Assembly: GCF_037126465.1 (NCBI RefSeq)
Contig: NC_088210.1
Coordinates: 14,905,511-14,969,510 of the forward strand
Origin: Ornithodoros turicata
Taxonomy: Eukaryota > Arthropoda > Arachnida > Ixodida > Argasidae
DNA length: 64,000 bases
Reading direction: 5' to 3'
The notes beneath the pieces are model-generated. The model saw only the letters and a program-made list of their open reading frames with translations. It searched no databases and was not told the origin of the DNA. Below, piece after piece: positions 1 through 10,319 of this stretch. A program made the position numbers and the translations under genes. The first letter of the stretch is position 1; each line of letters opens with the position of its first letter.

Positions 1-179
1 TCAATACTTCTCCTTCATAACATGTGCAGCGTTAATACAAAAACGGCATTTTTTTTTTCAAATACGAGCGAGTAGTCGTACCGCCATCCAGATACCCCTA
101 TCCGTTGCTACGTCATTTGAAGAATTGTAGCATCCAATCAGACGCCAACGCGGAGGTACACATAGCGTTCTGCTCTATA

Positions 180-422
180 CACTCTTAAAAATGAACTTCA
201 CAACATAGCACGCTCCTAGCCAACCATCAGCCCGAGCGACATCGTTCTCTCCCCTGATTTGTTGAAAACGGGAGGCGTACGCCTTTTTGTGACACTTACG
301 CAAAAGTGTTAATTGTCACAAAAAGGCTTACACCGCGCACTATCCACAAATCAAGTGTGATAGAGATATCAGTTATATATAGGTATCCTTGCGCTACACG
401 GTGAAGTTCTGCTTTTAGAGTG
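180..422. mobile_element. pMITE, left arm type I, diverged right arm
   Basis: The left arm begins CACTCTTAAAAATGAACTTC and carries the type I block and the GGCGTACGCC core followed by TTTTTGTGACA. The right arm returns through TGTCACAAAAAGGC but then diverges, so only its outermost part (CGGTGAAGTTCTGCTTTTAG) matches again. It is preceded by TA. It is non-coding, and peptides read through it are repeat shadows. Confidence 0.85.
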
Positions 423-1179
423 TGAAAGCACTTCAGCATGTTGTAAATTATCACAATAAGGCGAACGCGCTTTCCACGAGTCATTCTGTACAATGGTGCC
501 ACGATTCAGCATGTTACGTGCCCGAAACTGAGCCAAAAAGAAGCTCGTCTCTTTGTTTGTTTTTTTCTTACAAACAAACAAACAAACAGAAGCTCGTATT
601 TTCGCACGTGTTACTGACCCTTCCTTTTCGCATCGCCGACCACGTGATAACTAACAAAAAACAGAAAAGAAAGAAAGAGAACATCGATGAACGCACGCGG
701 TCAGAGCTCCCTCTTTTCATTCTCCCCATCTCCTGAGAGCGGGGAGACGTTGACAACAATAGAAGGATGAGAGTTTCGTTGGCCGTATTTCCTTTCACTT
801 TGCTCTTGTCGTATAACGACAAGGCGGAGATGTCGGACGCAGGAACAAGAGCAAACAATGTACTTTCCCAATCGCTAATATCATAGACGCACGCGGGACA
901 AACGACGAGGAGGGACATTCCGCTATTACAGAATGCATGCATGCCCGTACGTGTGCACCATGCGATGCGTATATGCGTGTCCACCCTGTGCAGGGCGGAT
1001 TTATTAATGACGAATTGCGTTGCAGTAAAATAAGGATGATACAGCGACGAGCGTTTACGGGAATGACTATTTAGCAATATGGCAAGGCGCATGTACACGA
1101 CTGAACATACGGTGCCCGTAGAGGATGTCCCATCTGACATGCAGCAAGATTTTGATATTGCAGCAAGGCGGAGCGGTCT
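423..1179. other. no gene or known repeat seen
   Basis: I recognise nothing here apart from a short (CAAA)n run near 571-590. A 225-codon minus-strand frame runs through 568-1245, but it overlaps a pMITE fragment and shows no family motif, so it is not called as a gene. Confidence 0.4.
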
Positions 1180-1516
1180 AAACTCAAAGAGCAGAACTTC
1201 AGCACATAACGCGCACCTATAGGCAACCACCATCTTCGATGACATCGTTCTCGCCCCTGATTTGTAGAAAATGGGAGGCGTACGCTCTTTAGTGATGGTT
1301 GTGCTGTCAAGGCCTGTTTCACACGACAGTGTTTGTCGTCCGCCGGCTTCAAATATAGAACCATAAGGGCTACACGGTTAAAAGTGAACTTCACCGCATA
1401 GCACGCTCCTGTAGCCAACCATCACCTCGGATGACAACGTTCTCTCCCCTGATTTGTTGGAAACGGGAGGCGTACGCCAATTTTGTGACAATCATGAAAT
1501 TGTCACAAAAGTGGTG
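1180..1516. mobile_element. two broken pMITE left arms
   Basis: A degenerate type I left arm at about 1180-1285 is followed by a better one at about 1370-1516. The second carries TTCACCGCATAGCACGCTCC and reaches the central TGTGACA/TGTCACA hairpin, then stops without a right arm. Both are deletion derivatives of the palindromic family. Confidence 0.75.
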
Positions 1517-1609
1517 GGGTAGCTAGAAAAAATATTTCGGTGGAGGTTCAATGGGGAATTTACATCGGGGTGAGGATTTCCATGCTGTTTCCCTCCCCCA
1601 AACGCACTA

Positions 1610-1867
1610 CACTAAAAAAAAAAAAAAAGAACTTAACCGCATAGCACGCTCTGCGCCAACGATTGCCACGAATGATAGAGTTATTGCCTCTGATTCGAAG
1701 GGAGAGGGGGAGGGGCGTACGCCTTTTTGTGGTAATTTGGATACACGATAATTGCCACAAAAAGACGTACACCTCCCTTTCTCCTCGAATCAAAAGCGAT
1801 AACCCTATCATTCGCAGCAATTGCTGGCGCACAGCATGCTATGTGGTGAAGTTCAGTTTTTAGAGTG
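1610..1867. mobile_element. pMITE type II
   Basis: The element is complete, with TA on both sides (1608-1609 and 1868-1869). The left terminus has drifted into an A-run. The inner block is GCGCCAACGATTGCCACGAA followed by TCTGATTCGAAG, and the centre reads AATTTGGATACACGATAATT, typical of type II. The right arm repeats these blocks in inverse order. Confidence 0.85.
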
Positions 1868-1892
1868 TACAAGGTATGATTTCGTGTGTGTG

Positions 1893-1948
1893 TGTGGGGG
1901 GGGGGGGGGTTGAACCCCCGAAACCCCCACTCTTGCTACACCACTGAA
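1893..1948. repeat. G-run plus terminal fragment of a DNA element
   Basis: A (TG)n/G-run is joined to a fragment whose reverse complement starts CAGTGGTGTAGCAAGAGTGG. The CAGTGGYGTAGC start is common at the ends of arthropod DNA transposons. Only one end is present, and the superfamily is not resolved. Confidence 0.4.
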
Positions 1949-2029
1949 GGCAACCGAGATCCGTTTGTTCCAATGGGTCCGTTTGGACTCTGTTAAATAC
2001 ACGACCGAGAGGGACGTTCGTGTGAAACC

Positions 2030-2437
2030 GGCTTTAATTGTCACAAAAAGGCGCACGCCCTGCTCTTTCGACATGGTTTCAGCTATATGGTCGGCCTTCA
2101 ATGTGTAATATCGTGAAGGCCAACCATTGCACAGAGAGATGCCGTTACCGCTCCTAACTTGTGGAAAGTCCTGGCCTACGCATTTTTGTGACAATTCGCA
2201 TATCCGCATGAGCGTCACTAAAAGGATGGTCACTTCGGGATGCTGGTTGGCCAGGTGCGTGTTATGCGGTGAAGTTCTCTTCTTAAAATGTTGGAACGAA
2301 CTCACTCTAAACACAAAACTTCACCGCATAGCACGGTGAAGGTCAACCATTGCGTTAGCACTCCTTATTTGTGATACGCTCGAGGCGTACGCTTTTGCGT
2401 GACGCTTAACATACATACAAAAATTGTGACGCAAAGC
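2030..2437. mobile_element. pMITE type III fragments in series
   Basis: The stretch holds part of a right arm at about 2030-2115, a type III unit with GAAGGCCAACCATTGCACAG at about 2108-2290 and a further left arm at about 2302-2437. Termini are missing or degenerate, which suggests old copies broken by later insertions and deletions. Confidence 0.7.
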
Positions 2438-2445
2438 AGTACTTA

Positions 2446-2661
2446 CACTCTAAGAACAGAGCTTCACCGCATAGCACGCTCCTTGCCAACCGTCTTCACG
2501 AATGACAACGTTCTATCCCTTGATTTGATGAAAACGGGGAAGGGAGGCGTACGCCATTTCTGTGGCAATTATGAACTGCATAATGCCACACAATTGGCGT
2601 ACGCCCCCCGTTCTCACCAAATCGGGGGGAAAGAACGACGTCACTCGGGATGATGGTTGCC
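2446..2661. mobile_element. pMITE type I, right end lost
   Basis: The copy starts CACTCTAAGAACAGAGCTTC after TA at 2444-2445. Both arms and the GGCGTACGCC cores are visible. The right arm stops at GATGATGGTTGCC, exactly where the next pMITE with its own TA begins, so the outer 45 bp of the right arm are gone. Confidence 0.8.
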
Positions 2662-2663
2662 TA

Positions 2664-2972
2664 CACTCTTAGAAATGAACTTCACCACATAGCACGCTCC
2701 TAGCCAACCATCACCTCGAATGACAACGTTCTCGCCCCTGATTTGTTGGAAACGGGAGGAGGAGCCTATTTTGTGCCGTGCATAATGACACAAAATAGGC
2801 TCCTCCTCCCATTTTCACCAAATCTAGAGCGAGAACGTTGTCATTCGGGGTGATGGTTGGCTAGGAGCGTGATATGTGGTGAAGTTCATTTTTAAGATGA
2901 CGCCCACTTCTGTGTGGCCAACATACGGCAAGCCAATCCTGCCATTACCCCCCTCCCCCCTCATTTTTAAGA
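2664..2972. mobile_element. pMITE type Ib with SINE-B fragment in its right end
   Basis: Both arms are type I, but the core is GGAGGAGCCTATTTTGT in place of GGCGTACGCC, which defines subfamily Ib. The right end is interrupted at TCATTTTTAAGA (2886-2897) by a 63-bp SINE-B 3' fragment (2898-2960), after which TCATTTTTAAGA is repeated (2961-2972). That is a 12-bp target duplication. Confidence 0.8.
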
Positions 2973-3190
2973 CAGGGATTCGAACCCGGGAGGTACCCTG
3001 GTTCGAATCCCACAGCTGTCTGGGATTTTTGCCTGCGTTTTCCTCAGACGCTGTCAGACATACATCGGTACACTTCCCTTAGAAGTCGGACCAGGACGCA
3101 CATCCCCACAGAGCGTTAGTCGTGACGTTGCCCACTTCTGTGAGGCAAGAACGGTGAGCGCTTTCACCAGCACCACCACCACCCCCATAA
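2973..3190 (+). mobile_element. SINE-B (tRNA-derived, CAC tail)
   Basis: A B-box-like GGTTCGAATCC lies near 3000-3010. It is followed by the SINE-B body (tttcctcagacgctgtcaga, then gtcgtgacgttgcccac) and a tail of CAC triplets near 3168-3184. The 5' end is abnormal, with an extra ATTCGAACCC box facing it, which suggests a rearranged head. Confidence 0.75.
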
Positions 3191-3254
3191 ATGTTGTCAG
3201 AGTGCATGGCTGGCCTTCAGCGCGTTATATCGTGAAGTTCAGTATTAGAGAGTA

Positions 3255-3503
3255 CACTCTAGAAACATAACTTCCCCGCGTAGCACGCTGTACGCCAGCC
3301 ATTGCCACGAGTGATAGGGTTGTCGCTTGTGATTCGAAGAGAGAAAGGGGTGTACGCCTTTTTTGTGACAATTTGGATATATGAAAATTGCCACAAAAAG
3401 GCGTACACCCCTCTCTCTCGTCCTATCGCAAGCTGTAACTCTATCATTCGTGGGAATGGTTGGCGCACAGCGCGCTATGCGGTGAAGTTCTGTTTTTAGA
3501 GTG
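3255..3503. mobile_element. pMITE type II, complete
   Basis: The element is 249 bp and near-palindromic, running from CACTCTAGAAACATAACTTC to TTTTTAGAGTG, with TA on both sides (3253-3254, 3504-3505). The arms contain GATTCGAAGAGAG and the TGATAGGG block. The right-hand TA is shared directly with the next pMITE. A type III right-arm scrap precedes it at 3205-3253. Confidence 0.9.
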
Positions 3504-3505
3504 TA

Positions 3506-3756
3506 CACTCTTAAAAATGAACTTCACCACATAGCACGCTCCTAGCCAACCATCATCGGGAACGATATCTTTATCTGCCCCGACTTGTTCAAAACGGTAG
3601 GCGTACTCCTTTTTTTTGTGACACTTATGCTGTTCATAATTGTCACAGAAAAGGCGTACGCCTCCCGTCTTCAACAAAGCAGAGCAGATAACGATATCAT
3701 TCGAGATGATGGTTGGCTAGGAGCGTGCTATGCGGTGAAGCTCTGTTTTTAGAGTG
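3506..3756. mobile_element. pMITE type I, complete
   Basis: The arms run from CACTCTTAAAAATGAACTTC to the reverse complement of the type I terminus. The central loop is CTTATGCTGTTCATAAT between TGTGACA and TGTCACA. A single TA (3504-3505) separates it from the type II copy to its left, and TA follows at 3757-3758. Confidence 0.9.
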
Positions 3757-3758
3757 TA

Positions 3759-4461
3759 TAGCACAAAACATTTACACGTGAAAGGTGTAGAAAAAAATTA
3801 CTCCTCACGTCGGAGTGTAATCCCCGTACATATACAGGCGTTCTTCCTCCGCTAGTCAACGCAGAGGAGCAGCGCGTAAGCCGGCCGTATATGAGCGAGT
3901 GAAGGCCGTTATTTCTGTGCAGCGCAGCGACTTAACGGGAGCACCGTTCCTACATCTTGCAGCATAATGTCATTCCGGAATGTTCCTTCCAGCCCCTCAT
4001 CGCGCAAGGCGGACATGACTGATAGGGAAGCTCACGTATAGAGTATATACATGCCGCGTATATAGCGCTGCGCTTCTTCTTTATGTGCTTCCCGTGCGCG
4101 TAAGGAAACTTCACCTTACGTAAAAGGAGAAAGAGCTGCAGTCGTTTCGCCGTTTTTACAGCCACCTTTTACGCTCGTGTTCCGCATCAGCCGGGGAACA
4201 GTGACGAACGGCCAATTGGGCGTCCCGGAAAGTGGAGCTCAGCTTTTTGTGTGTGATGATGCGTCATCTGCTGCTTCGGAATGTTGCCTCCTGGGAAATG
4301 AATCGACAGAAATCACTGGTACCGTCTCCGATAAAGGGTGCTTTTTTTTTATCCTTTACGGATTTTTGTAAAAAAAAAGAACTATGAGAGAAGCATAGAT
4401 GCCGTTTACATTTACATTTTACGTTTGCCGTTGTCTTTTTAGACGTCTTTTTTTTCTTCTA
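3759..4461. other. no gene or repeat recognised
   Basis: This is ordinary-looking DNA with several A- and T-runs near 4340-4380. No frame shows a protein family signal. Confidence 0.4.
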
Positions 4462-4655
4462 TAACTCTAAAAACAGAGCTTCACCGCATAGCACGTTTGT
4501 AGGCAACCATCATCCCGAATGAGATCGTTTTCTCCCCTGATTTCTTGAAAACGGGAGGCGTACGCCTTTTTGTGGCACTTATGCTGCTCATAGTTGTCAC
4601 AAAAAGGCGTACTCATACCGTTTTGAACAAATCAGGGCAGGCTCACGTTGCTCAT
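4462..4655. mobile_element. pMITE type I, right arm truncated
   Basis: The left terminus (ACTCTAAAAACAGAGCTTC), the CGCATAGCACG block and the core are present. The right arm decays after CAAATCAGGGCAGG, so the last 70 bp are missing. Confidence 0.8.
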
Positions 4656-4804
4656 TTCGCGTTACACGAAAGCTGAATGAAAACCGCAGTTCCATCCGGC
4701 TAGCAACATGTGCGACACGTCGCCGTCTGGGAGGCAGCGTCTCAACTTCTCTTCACTAACTATTCGCACCTGTGTCATTGCATGAATCGCGTTAAAACGT
4801 TTTT

Positions 4805-5085
4805 CTTTTTTATTTCGTGTTAGCGCCGCGAGGCAACAGTGGCTATGAGCGGCGTACAGATGTGGACAGATGTAGAGAGGACAGCAGGAAGGAGTGGAGG
4901 ACATGGGGGGTTAGTATGCGTCCTGTGCCGACTTCATGGGGAACTGTGCCGACATTTCGTCTGGAATGTCTTCGGAAAACCTCAGACAGCACAGGCGGAT
5001 TCGAACCCACCACCTCCCAGTCTTCAGCACGACCTTTGCTACTACCAACGAGCGGGACGCCTTAACCCGATCAGCCATACCACTA
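4805..5085 (-). mobile_element. SINE-A, near full length
   Basis: Read on the minus strand, the tRNA-like head has an A box near 5064-5076 and a B box GGGTTCGAATCC (4997-5008). The body contains ACTGTGCCGACATTTCG on the plus strand, and the 3' arm contains the reverse complement of gctatgagcggcgtacag. It ends in an A-rich tail, seen as ttttctttttta on the plus strand. RNA polymerase III-type internal promoter boxes mark it as tRNA-derived. Confidence 0.85.
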
Positions 5086-5204
5086 GTCCAGGATTGAAGT
5101 CCTTCAGAGCTTTCTACGTGGGCAACACAATGTTCCACCTGCATTGAGTAATATACCTTTTTGTATATATGTATTGGCATCATCGTACCTTTTTGTATTG
5201 CCAA

Positions 5205-5620
5205 CTGTAGGCACGCAAGGGTTCATGGGAACTGAGGGCGTTTTAGAGCATTACAAGACGGCCTGAGGCGGAAGTAGAAGAAGAACAACAACATTCCCGG
5301 TGTGCGCAGCAGCATCGACAGTTAAAAACAATTAAAAAAACCCCAGTGCTGGGTAGGACAAGGACAGAGGATAAAAGGACAAGGACCGGCACTGTCCTTG
5401 TCCTACCCAGCACTGGGGTTTTTTTTAATTGTTTTTAATTCAATATGAACCAACCAGCCCAAACGCTTGCTCAGCATCGTCAGCCGGGGTAAACCATTAC
5501 CGAAGCAGACGACGGAGCAGTGTCCCTCAAAGTTCCCATGCTGCTTTGCGCGCCCGCTTGGTGGCGCGCGCATCTTTTCAAAACCGTCTATTGGCGAGCA
5601 CGGCATGCCGGTGCGGGTAG
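5205..5620. repeat. dispersed repeat Z, split by a foldback insertion
   Basis: The flanks (5211-5321 and 5472-5590) match, in inverse orientation, the uninterrupted stretch 15385-15612. Shared words include gaagaagaacaacaacatt, gacggagcagtgtc and caaagttcccatgctgc. The 15-kb copy lacks the insert, so the pre-insertion state is visible. The nature of repeat Z is unknown. Confidence 0.7.
5322..5471. mobile_element. 150-bp foldback insert with 12-bp duplication
   Basis: The arms at 5322-5366 and 5393-5438 are almost perfect inverse copies (AATTAAAAAAACCCCAGTGC outward). The insert is bounded by CAGCATCGACAG (5310-5321) and CAGCATCGTCAG (5472-5483), a 12-bp target duplication with one mismatch. 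A long duplication of this kind suggests retroposition of a hairpin-forming sequence more than cut-and-paste transposition. Confidence 0.7.
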
Positions 5621-5621
5621 A

Positions 5622-6480
5622 CTTTTATAGGGTAGGACCCTGTATTTTACGGAAGCGCCTCTCAGCGAATCTACGGAGACCGCTGTGAAATACCTTACAC
5701 GCAGCGTCATCCTACCTTGGTAAGGGGCGATAGATAATCAGGCGTGACGGTTGTTTACCGCGTTTGCGCTTCACTAGTTCGTTGTCTCTATATTGGTTCT
5801 TCGAATACGCGTTCTTCGTAGAGCGAGGCGGAGTTGCTTGCTCTGTACTCGCTTCAGCATCCAACGGAGGCATGGCGGAGAACAAGAACAAGGACTGACG
5901 CCAACACACGCAACCGTCTTCTAGTTTTACCACGCCGACACTGCACGATTGGATCCCATCTGCAGGAACCAAAACCCGTCGCACGTCATACGAAAAAAAA
6001 GAAAAAAATCCTGTTCCTTATCAGGGCCCTTTTTCTTTTATCAGTCGTGCTCGGTCGACCATCTCATCTTATCTTTGTGAAAGCCTATCACCCGGGTGCT
6101 GTAATAACCATAGAAATCATAAGGAAATCACATATACTCCTTATGATTTCTATGGTACCAACACCTCCTAGATAGCATCAGGCCTGCGCCCCATGTGACA
6201 CAGCGTCACACACGAAGGCCTGCTGTGGATGCTGTCATATGACGTCAATGAAAGAGCGAACAAGAGAAAAGCTCGAAGCAGCTCGCAAAGCTCACGCAGA
6301 CCTCCGTGAGTTGGGCAGGGCGCCGGCCTTCTAGACTATCTAGGAGGTGTCGGCTGTACACAAGGGCCTTGCATTTACAAGAACTCACGTGTGCACTCAC
6401 TGGGTCTGGAATACTATTAGCTGAGTTTGCGTGGCTCTCTAAAAGGATCATTGACGCATCTTCCACTATGCCCTAATATA
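5622..6480. other. no gene seen; one short perfect hairpin
   Basis: The only structure noticed is a 19-bp perfect inverted repeat, 6107-6125 against 6138-6156, with a 12-base loop. The remainder shows no family signal in any frame. Confidence 0.45.
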
Positions 6481-7358
6481 CAGGGTGTCCCAGAAAACGT
6501 GTCATTGAATTATAATAAAAAAAAACTACGCCACATAGAATCATGCGGTCAACGGCATTTGTTCTTGTTAGGTTTTTGCCACCTTGTCAAGTTAATGTCA
6601 TGTACCCCAAGTTTAATTATGCAAATATTTGCGACCTGAACTCGGAAATTTGCCAAGGGAATGTCACTTTTTTACCCCACCAATATGAAGAGCGTGCCGA
6701 ATTCACTCAAATTAATGATAATTGACAGCGATATTCACGAGCTATCCCATCGGAAAAAATAGCCGAATATCATGCTTTTCGGAGAACCGGGCCATAACGC
6801 GCGATGTCTTTCTGAGCGCAATCGCTCGCAGTCCGACGAAAGGAGGTTCCGAAGCCAGCCCACAGAGCGATAGTAGAAAAAGTAACAGTTCCTAAAATTG
6901 GGAGAAGGAAAGCATTATCCCAGCGAAAGTCGGACGTGATAAGCCATGCCTGCGTTATCTCTTTCTGCGATGCCGGGGTGGGCTGGGTTTCCAACCTCCT
7001 TTCGTCGGACTGACAAAGATTGCGCTGAAAAATTCATCGTGCGCTAGTCTGTGCGACCTCCGTAGAGCTTGATGTTCGGCTATTTTTTCGGATGGGATAG
7101 CTCCTGAATATCCCTGTCAATTATCATTAATTTGAGTAAATTAGACACGTTCTTCACATTGGTGGGGTAAAAAGGTGACTTTACTAGGCAAACTTCCGAC
7201 TTAAGCTGGCAAAAATGTACATAATTAAACTTACGTTACACGGCATTCACATGAGGAGGTGGCAAAAACCCAGTAAGAACAAATACCGTTGACCGCATGA
7301 CTCTAGGTGGTGTAGTTTTTTTATTAAAATTCAATGACACGTTTTCTGGGGCACCCGG
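6481..7358. mobile_element. 878-bp foldback DNA element, TA flanks
   Basis: The left end is CAGGGTGTCCCAGAAAACGT and the right end is its inverse (ACGTTTTCTGGGGCACCCGG). Inverse similarity continues for roughly 250 bp or more, including the ttgttctt and aattaatgataattgaca words. It is flanked by TA (6479-6480, 7359-7360). No transposase frame is visible, so this is a non-autonomous element, probably Tc1/mariner-like on terminus and target site. Confidence 0.8.
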
Positions 7359-7363
7359 TATAT

Positions 7364-7984
7364 GCACTTTTCCACAAGACAAAGGAAGGTCGTAGACCAG
7401 CCCACCAGCGGGATCCAATGTACTCAATTTTACGCTTCTTTCTGCATTCACTTCTCGGCACCTGGGTAGCCTCGATAACTTGTCCCCTTTATCTTGCGTG
7501 ACACAATCGGTGCGCATACGGAATATAATGAGGACTTTTTTTTTTTTTTTTTTTCTGGGATGTGGCGTTTTCTCCAATGTCGTCTGCTACTGGCTGAACC
7601 GCAGTTTCGTTTTCGTGTCTTTCGTTCCAGCCTGCTGCGTGTGTTCCCTTTTTCAGTATCCATTTTAGGTTTCGAGCCCGGTGTCTGCTTCTTCTGTCTG
7701 AGTGTTTGAGTGTCCCTTTGATGTATGCAAGATGACCCTGGAGTCCGCCGTGCCATTCCGTGCCACATCAATCAGCTGTGCTGCACTGATTTGAAGAAGA
7801 GGAGGAGGAAGAAGATGTTGATGTTGACGAAAAGAATAAGAGGAAGATTAGAAGAAGACTCTTGCGCTGGTTGCAGCTATTCTGCATTAAAGCTGTTCCT
7901 TATAGTTGCCTGGGTCCTTTTCCTACCTTTTTGGGTGTCAAAACCCGAGAAGCACCAGCTGCATCGCCGAGAGCGTTAAGCGCC
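7364..7984. other. no gene seen; poly-T and purine-rich tracts
   Basis: A T-run near 7531-7551 and a GA-rich tract near 7795-7860 are the only notable features. Frames passing through them are low complexity. Confidence 0.4.
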
Positions 7985-8080
7985 CGAGCGAGTCCTCTCT
8001 CCATCTGTCCACATCTGTACGCCGCTCATAGCCACAGTTGCTTCGCGGCGCTAACACAGAATAAAAATAAAATACGTTGA
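7985..8080 (+). mobile_element. SINE-A 3' arm only
   Basis: This 5'-truncated copy starts at cctctctccatctgtccaca and runs through gccgctcatagccacagttg to an A-rich AATAAAAATAAAA tail. The tRNA-like head is absent. Confidence 0.8.
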
Positions 8081-8294
8081 CGGAAAGATTTCAAGAATGA
8101 GAAAATGGTATATATATATAGTAGCGTCAGCGTAGTAATGGTTGCGGCTGTTTTCAGCCAGAACGAGAGCCGCGCATGCGCAGCGCATTCTCAAGCAAAC
8201 GGTCCTGCGCGCCATTTTTTCTCAGAATGCACAGAGCAAGCAAGCACTTCGTTGCGCCTGTTATTTCATTTAATCTATCTTTCATTTAATCCCA

Positions 8295-8542
8295 CACTCT
8301 AAAAACTGAACTTCACCGCATAGCACGCTCTGCGCCAACCATTGCCACGAATGATACGGTTATCGCTTCTGATTCGAGGAGAGAGGGAGGCGTACGCCTT
8401 TTTGTGTCAATTTGGATATATGATAATTGACAAAAAAAGGCGTACGCCTCTCTCTATCCACGAATCAGAAGCGATAACCCAATCATTCGTGGCAATGGTT
8501 GGCGCAGAGCGTGCTATGCGGTGAAGTTCCGTTTTTAGAGTG
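8295..8542. mobile_element. pMITE type II flanked by CA
   Basis: This complete 248-bp palindrome runs from CACTCTAAAAACTGAACTTC to its inverse ending TTTTTAGAGTG. The dinucleotide on both sides is CA (8293-8294 and 8543-8544) in place of TA, which supports a 2-bp duplication that is not limited to TA. Confidence 0.9.
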
Positions 8543-8544
8543 CA

Positions 8545-8876
8545 GGTGCACCCTTTTTTGCACACAACTTTATCGTCTCCTTTTCATATTCATTCATTTC
8601 ATTTCATAGCTTTTTGTCTCGGCTCCCCCATCGTTCTGATGGTAAATGATAAATAAATAAATAAATAAAAATAAATATCCAGTCGCCCACCCCGGCGCTC
8701 AAAGGCTTCCCATATGTGGGACCGGCATGACCGCAGAACGAATGAGAGAACATGGCTCTCCCTTTGTTCACCATGTTTGAGTGGTTGCTATTATACGACA
8801 ACAATGCTTTTGTGCTCCTGTCGATTGAACTCCCAGCCCATGGCGCTGCCAACCTCCTTCCGTGCTTTCGGCAGAT
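8545..8876. other. no gene; short AAAT microsatellite
   Basis: Non-coding sequence with an (AAAT)n tract near 8646-8676 and nothing else recognised. Confidence 0.4.
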
Positions 8877-8877
8877 T

Positions 8878-9074
8878 CACTCTTAAAGCAAAGCTTCACC
8901 ACACTACACGCTGAGGGCGAACCATTGCACAGGATGATGCCATTATCACTCCTGCTTTGTGAAAAGCGCGGTGCGTACGCCTTTTTGTGACAATTCGTGT
9001 AAATGTATAAACGCCACGAAAAGGCGTACGGCTCCTGTTTTCAACAAATCAGGGGACAGAAAATGTCATTCGGC
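8878..9074. mobile_element. pMITE type III/I, right end truncated
   Basis: The left arm has the type III words GCGAACCATTGCACAGGATG and GCTTTGTGAAAAGCGCG. The right half switches to type I words (TTTTCAACAAATCAGGGG) and stops at CATTCGG. The arm mixture recurs in other copies. Confidence 0.8.
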
Positions 9075-9078
9075 ACTA

Positions 9079-9315
9079 CACTGTTAAAACAGAACTTCAC
9101 CACATAGCACGCTCCTAACCAACCATCATACCGAATGATATCATTCTGTGTCATGATTTGTTCAAAACAGGGGGGAGGCGCCTATCTGGGACAAGATAAT
9201 CTGTCCCAGATAGGCGCCTCCTCTCATTTTCAACAAATCATTGCACAGAATGATATCATTCGGAATGATGGTTGGCTAGGAGCGTGCTATGTGGTGAAGT
9301 TCTGTTTTAACAGTG
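9079..9315. mobile_element. pMITE type Ib, CACTGTT terminus
   Basis: This complete 237-bp palindrome lies between TA dinucleotides (9077-9078, 9316-9317). Its terminus is CACTGTTAAAAC in place of CACTCTT, and its core is GGAGGCGCCTATCTGGGACA with loop AGATAATC. It shows that core and terminus can vary while the middle arm blocks are kept. Confidence 0.9.
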
Positions 9316-9327
9316 TACGGTTGGCTA

Positions 9328-9576
9328 CACTCTTGAAGAAATGAACTTCACAACATAGCACGCTCCTAGCCAACCATAATCTCGAATGATATCGTTATCT
9401 GCAGTGATTTGTTGAAAACGGGAAGCGTACGCCTTTTTTGTGACGCTTATGCTGTTCATAATTGTCACAAAAAGGCGTACGCCTCCTGTTTTCAACAAAT
9501 CAGAGCTGATAACGATATCATTCGAGATTATAGTTGGCTAGAAGCGTGCTATGCGGTGAAGTTCATTTTTAAGAGT
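9328..9576. mobile_element. pMITE type I, complete
   Basis: This 249-bp element has TA on both sides (9326-9327, 9577-9578). The arms carry CGCTCCTAGCCAACCAT and AACGATATCATTCGAG, the cores are GCGTACGCC, and the loop is CTTATGCTGTTCATAAT. Confidence 0.9.
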
Positions 9577-9578
9577 GT

Positions 9579-10087
9579 AGGCACAGTTTTCAAACGCGAC
9601 GGAACGTTGTTTCCTGTACTGTTGCCTGCTTAACCGCAAGTTGGAGTTGCTTCTGTCTCACGTGTTGCTGCAGCACACCCGTGTTGACGACGTCCCAACT
9701 GCCATTAAGTCTCATGTGCGCGGACTGGATGCACGTGCGGGTAAATAGTGCAGAGCTTCCTATGCACGCACGAGCGACGGCCGTGCAACCAGCGATATAT
9801 AGACGTCAGAGTTACCTCGTTATCGCTTCACGCTTGAAGGCTTTGCTGGGCACACTGAACCGATAGCTATGGGAAGATAGGTTTAGCTCTGATGAACCGC
9901 CATAGAGGATGACGTCCTTCGCTGCACTCTCACTGCCTTATGCAAACACACTGTACAATTAGAGATGTGGCGATTGGTCATCAATTAGGTGGGTTGTTGC
10001 TACGGTGGCAACTTGTGAGCGCGTTGGTTTTGCTTTGAAATTCCCATAACCCTTTCTCTTCTTCTATTTTTTTTTATCAGCATTAAA
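9579..10087. other. no gene or repeat recognised
   Basis: Nothing supported. A 61-codon frame at 9681-9866 has no recognisable motif. Confidence 0.4.
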
Positions 10088-10150
10088 CATATCCCCCATA
10101 ACCACAGTTGCTACGCTGTGGCAACACGAAAAAAAAAAGGAAAAAAACTA
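10088..10150 (+). mobile_element. SINE-A tail fragment
   Basis: It contains ataaccacagttgctacgct and gcaacacgaaaaaaaaaagg, a diverged SINE-A 3' end with its A-rich tail. Confidence 0.65.
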
Positions 10151-10157
10151 ATACATC

Positions 10158-10318
10158 ACACTGTTATAGTCAACAATAATTTCGAATGGTATTAGCTCTC
10201 CAGATTTGTTAAAAATGGTAAGCATACGCCTTTTTTTGGTAGAAGTTTAGCCTTCATGGTAATATTCACAAAAAGGCGTGTGCCCCTCTCGCTCTTCACA
10301 TCAGGAGAAATAACGGTC
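10158..10318. mobile_element. degenerate pMITE fragment
   Basis: Both arms are partly present (TTTCGAATGGTATTAGCTCT, then ACAAAAAGGCGTGTGCCCCT), but the outer ends are gone. Confidence 0.6.
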
Positions 10319-10319
10319 C

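Noticed and set aside
568..1245. 225-codon minus-strand open frame
   Set aside because: It has no domain or motif, runs into a pMITE fragment at one end and overlaps competing frames. Length alone is not enough.
180..4655. Regularly repeated palindromes that might suggest a CRISPR array
   Set aside because: Repeat units are about 250 bp, irregularly spaced, flanked by TA and found in both orientations. This is eukaryotic MITE behaviour, with no short direct repeats or equal spacers.
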